This document shows positions 62,805 to 64,000 of a stretch of DNA of 64,000 bases, in pieces. The notes under the pieces were generated by a model that was not told where the DNA came from, did not search any database, and was given only the letters and a program-made list of their open reading frames with translations. The DNA comes from Cellulosimicrobium protaetiae (GTDB lineage: Bacteria > Actinomycetota > Actinomycetes > Actinomycetales > Cellulomonadaceae): assembly GCF_009708005.2 (NCBI RefSeq), contig NZ_CP052757.1:496001-560000 (forward strand), written 5' to 3'. Made by a program: the position numbers and the translations under genes. Every line of letters starts with the position of its first letter. Positions within the stretch are counted from its first letter, which is position 1.

Positions 62805-63641
62805 ATGCCCCTCGTCACCACCGACCGCCTGCTCGACCCCGCCCGCGCCGAAGGGCGCGGCGTCGGCGCGTTCAACGTCATCCAGGTCGAGCACGCGGAG
62901 GCGTTCGTCGCGGCCGCGACCCGCGTCGGGTCCGGGGTCGTGCTGCAGATCAGCCAGAACGCCGCGCGCTGGCACGGCGCGCTCGAGCCGATCGCCGCCG
63001 CGACCCTCGCGATCGCGCGCGCCGCCGACGTGCCGGTCGTCGTGCACCTCGACCACGCGGAGGACCGCGACCTCGTCACCGAGGCGATCGGGCTCGGCTT
63101 CACGTCCGTCATGTACGACGGCTCCGCGCTCGACTACGACGACAACGTCGCCGCGACCGCCGCGGTCGTGGCCGAGGCGCACGCGCGTGGCGTGTTCGTC
63201 GAGGCCGAGCTCGGCAAGGTCGGGGGCAAGGACGGCGTGCACGCACCCGGCGTGCGCACCGACCCCGCCGAGGCCGTCGCGTTCGTCGAGGCGACGGGCG
63301 TCGACGCGCTCGCCGTCGCCGTCGGGTCCTCGCACGCCATGACCGACCGGACCGCCTCGCTCGACTTCGCGCGCATCGCCGAGCTGCGCGCCGCCGTGCC
63401 CGTGCCGCTCGTGCTGCACGGGTCGTCCGGCGTGCCCGACGCGGACCTCACGCGCGCCGTCGAGACCGGCATGACCAAGATCAACGTCTCGACCCATCTC
63501 AACAACACGCTCACGACGGCGCTGCGCGCCTACCTCGACGCGAACCCCACCGTCGTCGACCCGCGCAAGTACCTCGGCGCCGGCCGTGACGCGATGCGCG
63601 ACGAGGTCGTGCGCCTCCTGGGAGTGCTCCGCGCACCCTGA
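62805..63641 (+). CDS. Class II ketose-bisphosphate aldolase (GatY/KbaY-like)
   Basis: A 278-residue zinc aldolase with the start VGAFNVIQVEHAEAFVAAA, the metal-binding VVVHLDHAEDRD and FVEAELGKVGGKDG, and the phosphate-site LVLHGSSGVPD and INVSTHLNNTLT. Length fits tagatose/fructose-1,6-bisphosphate aldolases of the GatY group, yielding dihydroxyacetone phosphate and glyceraldehyde 3-phosphate. The ATG comes directly after the kinase stop. It is the last gene of the operon in the window. Confidence 0.93.
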   Translation: MPLVTTDRLLDPARAEGRGVGAFNVIQVEHAEAFVAAATRVGSGVVLQISQNAARWHGALEPIAAATLAIARAADVPVVVHLDHAEDRDLVTEAIGLGFTSVMYDGSALDYDDNVAATAAVVAEAHARGVFVEAELGKVGGKDGVHAPGVRTDPAEAVAFVEATGVDALAVAVGSSHAMTDRTASLDFARIAELRAAVPVPLVLHGSSGVPDADLTRAVETGMTKINVSTHLNNTLTTALRAYLDANPTVVDPRKYLGAGRDAMRDEVVRLLGVLRAP

Positions 63642-63646
63642 CCCGC

Positions 63647-63709
63647 CGAAACGGAACCCTGGTCCCCCGACGTAGAACCCCGGTCGGTCGAGGTAGAACC
63701 GTGGTTCTT
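63647..63709 (+). repeat. 21-bp tandem repeat, three copies
   Basis: Units 63647-63667, 63668-63688 and 63689-63709 share the core CGANGTAGAACCNNGGT (the first reads CGAAACGGAACCCTGGT). The spacing of the GAACC core is exactly 21 bases. A single copy occurs after pcnA at 17780-17795. Confidence 0.75.
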
Positions 63710-63738
63710 GTGCCCGACGGCGTGTGGCTGGGTTGGGT

Positions 63739-63837
63739 GGGCGGGGTGGGTGGTGGTGCCGCGTCTACCATCCGCCGCTCGTTCCTCGCGGCTCCCGCCA
63801 GGCCCGCCACGACGCGGCACCACCACCCACCCCGCCC
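63739..63837. repeat. Perfect 27-bp inverted repeat with 45-base loop
   Basis: Arms 63739-63765 and 63811-63837 are exactly complementary (the left arm begins GGGCGGGGTGGG, the right arm ends CCCACCCCGCCC). No ORF of note lies within. It could be a terminator for the aldolase operon, a MITE-like element or an extruding cruciform. Confidence 0.85.
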
Positions 63838-63895
63838 GGCGTCGTCTCGCCCTGGTCTGTGCGCACCACTGGTGACTGCCCGCGTCGTGGGGTTC

Positions 63896-63959
63896 GTCTC
63901 GTGTCTCGTGTCTCGTGTCTCGTGTCTCGTGTCTCGTTCTCGTTCTCGTTCTCGTTCTC
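63896..63959 (+). repeat. GTCTCGT heptamer / TCTCGT hexamer microsatellite
   Basis: Six head-to-tail copies of GTCTCGT (63896-63937) turn into three full copies of TCTCGT and a partial one (63938-63959). No gene is visible around it to the end of the window. Confidence 0.9.
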
Positions 63960-64000
63960 CCTGTCGTTGTCGTGGTCCGGCAGGGCGTCGCAGCGGCAGT

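Noticed and set aside
63896-63959. CRISPR-like array at the right end
   Set aside because: The units are 6-7 bases long with no spacers, so it is a microsatellite.

Overview
The window is high-GC DNA typical of an actinomycete. The order parA-parB ... trxA-trxB ... murJ-DUF6049-NUDIX-pcnA ... ino1-padR-ponA-rpsF-ssb-rpsR-rplI-dnaB is the conserved block beside the chromosome origin in Mycobacterium and Streptomyces. The secreted chitinase, the glucan genes and the overall style suggest Micrococcales, probably the Promicromonosporaceae/Cellulomonadaceae group (Cellulosimicrobium- or Isoptericola-like). The taxonomic guess is inference. oriC itself should lie a few kb left of position 1, beyond the usual rsmG-yidC-rnpA-rpmH-dnaA genes.

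Layout. 1-4.9 kb: end of one gene, parA-parB, and about 2.2 kb without an intact gene. That gap holds most of seven parS sites, two of which sit inside parA and parB. Three sites are carried on a 61-bp tandem repeat, and a decayed IS256-type transposase lies beside them. 4.9-16.1 kb: leftward housekeeping genes (D-Ala-D-Ala ligase, aminotransferase, thioredoxin and its reductase, a pseudokinase split from MurJ, MurJ, DUF6049, NUDIX). 16.2-24.4 kb: CCA-adding enzyme, then a variable insert of two MFS transporters, an epoxide hydrolase and a GH18 chitinase. 24.5-35.5 kb: padR-ino1 with a perfect operator, class A PBP, rpsF-ssb-rpsR-rplI, MATE transporter, a cluster of DnaA-box-like motifs, and dnaB interrupted by a 408-residue class-3-type intein. 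The 3' end of dnaB has a striking low-GC, atypical-codon tract.

35.7-51.7 kb: argS, then a sugar locus. It contains a secreted GH144/glucoamylase-like protein, a LacI regulator, a secreted amidase with three CWB2 repeats, a GH1 beta-glucosidase, a binding-protein-dependent ABC importer, a TetR regulator and a GH94-type phosphorylase resembling 1,2-beta-oligoglucan phosphorylase. Read together, the carbohydrate genes look like a beta-1,2-glucan/sophorooligosaccharide pathway: cut outside, import, phosphorolyse and hydrolyse inside.

51.9-55.2 kb: a small Pro/Gln/Tyr/Gly-rich membrane protein, a methyltransferase, a secreted DUF1080 protein sharing its C-terminal domain with the GH144 protein, and a small hypothetical. 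55.6-63.6 kb: a tightly coupled operon (ABC importer, DeoR regulator, SIS-domain deaminase/isomerase, ROK kinase, PfkB kinase, class II aldolase). This matches a galactosamine-type amino-sugar pathway through tagatose phosphates, but no deacetylase is visible. 63.6-64 kb: non-coding DNA with a 21-bp tandem repeat, a perfect 27-bp inverted repeat and a heptamer/hexamer microsatellite.

I saw no rRNA genes, convincing tRNA genes or CRISPR arrays.
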